From: Alphaproteobacteria bacterium
GTDB taxonomy: Bacteria > Pseudomonadota > Alphaproteobacteria > Rhodobacterales > Rhodobacteraceae
Length of the DNA stretch: 7,720 nt
Assembly: GCA_024279075.1 (NCBI GenBank)
Contig: JAJRRX010000028.1
Span: 1-7,720, forward strand
Direction: 5' to 3'
Shown here: positions 6,223 through 7,720 of the stretch, one piece after another
Numbering within the stretch: the first letter of the stretch is position 1
Layout: the number at the start of each line of letters is the position of its first letter
Translations under genes and position numbers: made by a program
Notes under the pieces: model-generated
The model's input: the letters and a program-made list of their open reading frames with translations, nothing else
What the model was told of the DNA's origin: nothing
Databases searched by the model: none

Positions 6223-7443
6223 TTACATGATGTCTGCCAGCTCTTCGCCAGCAATGGTCACGAGGTTGTCCACGGTGTCATCCTCAAGCACAATCCCTTG
6301 GATCATGTTGACAAAAACAGCCTGAAGGCCCTTCACATCGGTCACCATTGGCTCTGGGCCGCCGCGCGAAATACCTGCGGTGAAGATCTCCCAGAAATCG
6401 TCGCCGATGTAATATGGGTCTTCAAAGCCGAGCTTTTCATATTGCAGAATGGGCGTTAGGCCCCAGCTGCTATCAAGGTCATATTGCGCTTCACCAGAGG
6501 TTAGCGCTTGCGCCAGCTTCATGGAAAGCTCTTCAACTCCTGTGCCGCTAAACACGGCGATGGAGTCAGTGATCAGAATAGTACCATTGTCGCCATTCGG
6601 GCCGCGCGGCACCGGCACGATCATCTGGTTGATCTCTTCGTTATGCTGACCACGACCCCATGGGCCGTTGACATACATAGCGATTTTGCCGTCGTTAAAC
6701 AGGTCTTTCAGGCTGTCACGCTCCCAAGCCGTTGGGCCTTCTTGCGAAACCGTTGCAAGCTTGCCGAAAAATGCCAGCGTTTCGCGGGTTTCAGCGCTAT
6801 CCAGCATGCCTTCGCCTGTTTCAGCGTTGATCACCTGACCACCGTTTGAATAGAGGTAGTTCAGGAACTGGTGCATGGTGTTGTCAAAATCCTTGGCGGC
6901 AAGGCCATAGCCAGCCACGCCTTCACTCCCCGAGGCAGCCGAAACGGCGGCGGCGAGGTTATAAAGATCATCCCATGTTTCGGGCGCAGCGCAGGTTTCC
7001 CCAGCGGCCTCAATCACGTCACAGTTCATATAAAGCGCTTTGGTCGAAAACGCATGCGGGATGCCCCAATATTGGCCGCCATTAGAAACGGTCGCCAAAA
7101 CGCCGGGCTGGTAAGCGGCAATGGCTTCGTCGCTGAGTGTTACAGGCAGAATCAAGTCATTCTCAGCCAAAAGCGCCAGTTCGCGTGAGCCCATATAAGC
7201 CAAGCCCGGTGCATCGCCCGCAGCAGCCAAAGTTTTAGATTTGTCTTGGCAAGTGCCCCAAGGCACAGGCTCGGCATTCACGGTTACGCCCGGATTGTCC
7301 GCCTCAAACTGCGTAATCACAGTCTGATCGGCCTCGCGGATTTCACCGCCACACATGATCAGGTGCACTTCTTGCGCCTGCGCCATGCCGCCCGCTGCCA
7401 GCGCAATGCCGCTTACGGTTAGGGTTGCTAATATTTTCTTCAT
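6223..7443 (-). CDS. ABC transporter extracellular sugar-binding protein (family 1 type)
   Basis: This 406-residue protein is the periplasmic receptor of the importer. It begins with a classical Sec signal peptide: MKK, a hydrophobic core (about residues 4-19), then AQA at 21-23 with likely cleavage before Gln24. There is no lipobox cysteine, so it should be soluble. The mature part fits the MalE-like family: FEADNPGVTV (46-55), WGIPHAFSTKALYMNCDV (126-143), ETWDDLYNLA (155-164), FLNYLYSNGG (193-202), LFNDGKIAMYVNGPW (248-262) and SSWGLTPIL (325-333). It has four cysteines (31, 65, 141, 151). I place the start at 7443 because of the signal peptide and the GGAGG (7457-7453) 9 nt upstream; the frame is open to a GTG at 7488, but that would bury the signal peptide. 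The ligand cannot be read from sequence; the operon points to an amino sugar or glycoside. The gene lies after the permease gene, not first as is usual. Confidence 0.95.
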   Translation of the reverse strand: MKKILATLTVSGIALAAGGMAQAQEVHLIMCGGEIREADQTVITQFEADNPGVTVNAEPVPWGTCQDKSKTLAAAGDAPGLAYMGSRELALLAENDLILPVTLSDEAIAAYQPGVLATVSNGGQYWGIPHAFSTKALYMNCDVIEAAGETCAAPETWDDLYNLAAAVSAASGSEGVAGYGLAAKDFDNTMHQFLNYLYSNGGQVINAETGEGMLDSAETRETLAFFGKLATVSQEGPTAWERDSLKDLFNDGKIAMYVNGPWGRGQHNEEINQMIVPVPRGPNGDNGTILITDSIAVFSGTGVEELSMKLAQALTSGEAQYDLDSSWGLTPILQYEKLGFEDPYYIGDDFWEIFTAGISRGGPEPMVTDVKGLQAVFVNMIQGIVLEDDTVDNLVTIAGEELADIM

Positions 7444-7452
7444 TTCTACGTT

Positions 7453-7457
7453 CCTCC
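7453..7457 (-). promoter_or_regulatory. Ribosome binding site of the sugar-binding protein gene
   Basis: GGAGG on the minus strand, 9 nt before the ATG at 7443-7441. It decides the start in favour of the signal-peptide methionine over the upstream in-frame GTG at 7488-7486. It sits in the 13-nt loop of a small inverted repeat, TTCTAC (7444-7449) with GTAGAA (7463-7468). Confidence 0.8.
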
Positions 7458-7484
7458 AGTTGGTAGAATTTTGCGACCTTATGG

Positions 7485-7720
7485 TCACTCTTTTATGGCC
7501 CCCGCTGTTAACCCAGCGATTAAGAACCGCTGCATAAACAGGAAGATCAACATTACGGGCAACACGCCCACCAGCGATGCAGCCATCATCTCGTTCCAGA
7601 CCACATCCTGATATCCGATAAACTCAAAAACCCCCGCCGGCAGCGGCATGTAATCACTGTTTTGGTTAAACGTGATCGCAAACAGGTATTGCTGGGCGTA
7701 AGCGCCGATAAACACCGACA
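7485..7720 (-). CDS. ABC sugar transporter permease, MalG/UgpE type, C-terminal fragment (5' part outside window)
   Basis: The last 78 complete codons of an inner-membrane permease of the binding-protein-dependent family, ending in TGA at 7487-7485. Visible are the end of one hydrophobic segment (VFIGAYAQQYLFAITF), the short loop MPLPAGVFEF, then a hydrophobic helix AASLVGVLPVMLIFLFMQRF followed by the family ending FLIAGLTAGAIKE (compare GlxxGAvKg at the C-terminus of MalG-type permeases). The true start must lie past 7720; the in-frame GTG at 7715-7713 is an internal valine codon. A second, MalF-type permease is expected further upstream. The binding-protein ATG follows 41 nt after the stop. 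Confidence 0.92.
   Translation of the reverse strand, partial: SVFIGAYAQQYLFAITFNQNSDYMPLPAGVFEFIGYQDVVWNEMMAASLVGVLPVMLIFLFMQRFLIAGLTAGAIKE

Noticed and set aside
7444..7488. N-terminal extension of the binding protein to a GTG at 7488 overlapping the permease stop (GTGA)
   Set aside because: It would place 15 polar residues before a perfect signal peptide and ignores the GGAGG site in front of the ATG at 7443.
1..7720. Mobile elements, CRISPR arrays, tRNA or rRNA genes, phage or defence genes
   Set aside because: None seen on reading both strands; the window is fully occupied by one coherent catabolic operon with intact, tightly spaced genes.

Overview
The window is one strand of a catabolic operon. 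All eight genes are read right to left on the minus strand, and they are packed with almost no space between them. The DNA is moderately GC-rich by eye. The ABC-transporter style (separate periplasmic binding protein, UgpC/MalK-type ATPase, MalG-type permease) and the wording of the proteins suggest an alphaproteobacterium. A member of the Rhodobacterales/roseobacter group is my best guess, from general protein character only; no rRNA or other marker gene is present to prove it.

Layout in transcription order, from high to low coordinates: the C-terminal end of an ABC sugar permease (7720-7485, cut by the window edge); a periplasmic sugar-binding protein (7443-6223); a GC-rich intercistronic hairpin (6215-6194); a UgpC/MalK-family ATPase (6168-5068); a Gfo/Idh/MocA-family oxidoreductase (5058-3916); a GlmS/NagB-II-like SIS-domain protein (3916-2897); an AgaS-like SIS-domain sugar-phosphate isomerase/deaminase (2896-1829); a NagK-like ROK sugar kinase (1832-969); and a GatZ/KbaZ-family protein (972-1, cut by the window edge). 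From the ATPase gene to the GatZ/KbaZ gene the junctions are a 9-nt gap, a 1-nt overlap (TAATG), a 0-nt gap (TAGATG) and two 4-nt overlaps (ATGA). The five enzyme genes are therefore almost certainly translated as one coupled unit. No stretch over 300 bases lacks a gene, and no promoter is visible; the operon start must lie beyond position 7720. The plus-strand open frames are antisense shadows.

How the genes fit together (inference): the ABC system imports an amino sugar or an amino-sugar glycoside. The Gfo/Idh/MocA enzyme may process it by NAD-dependent chemistry. The ROK kinase phosphorylates it at C6. AgaS deaminates/isomerises galactosamine-6-phosphate to tagatose-6-phosphate, while the second SIS protein could do the equivalent glucosamine-6-phosphate to fructose-6-phosphate step. 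The GatZ/KbaZ protein handles tagatose phosphate, either as the helper subunit of tagatose-1,6-bisphosphate aldolase or as a tagatose-6-phosphate 4-epimerase. This looks like a PTS-free, ABC-fed variant of the N-acetylgalactosamine/galactosamine (Aga) pathway. It has two different SIS enzymes side by side and, within the window, no deacetylase, no tagatose-6-phosphate kinase and no catalytic aldolase subunit.
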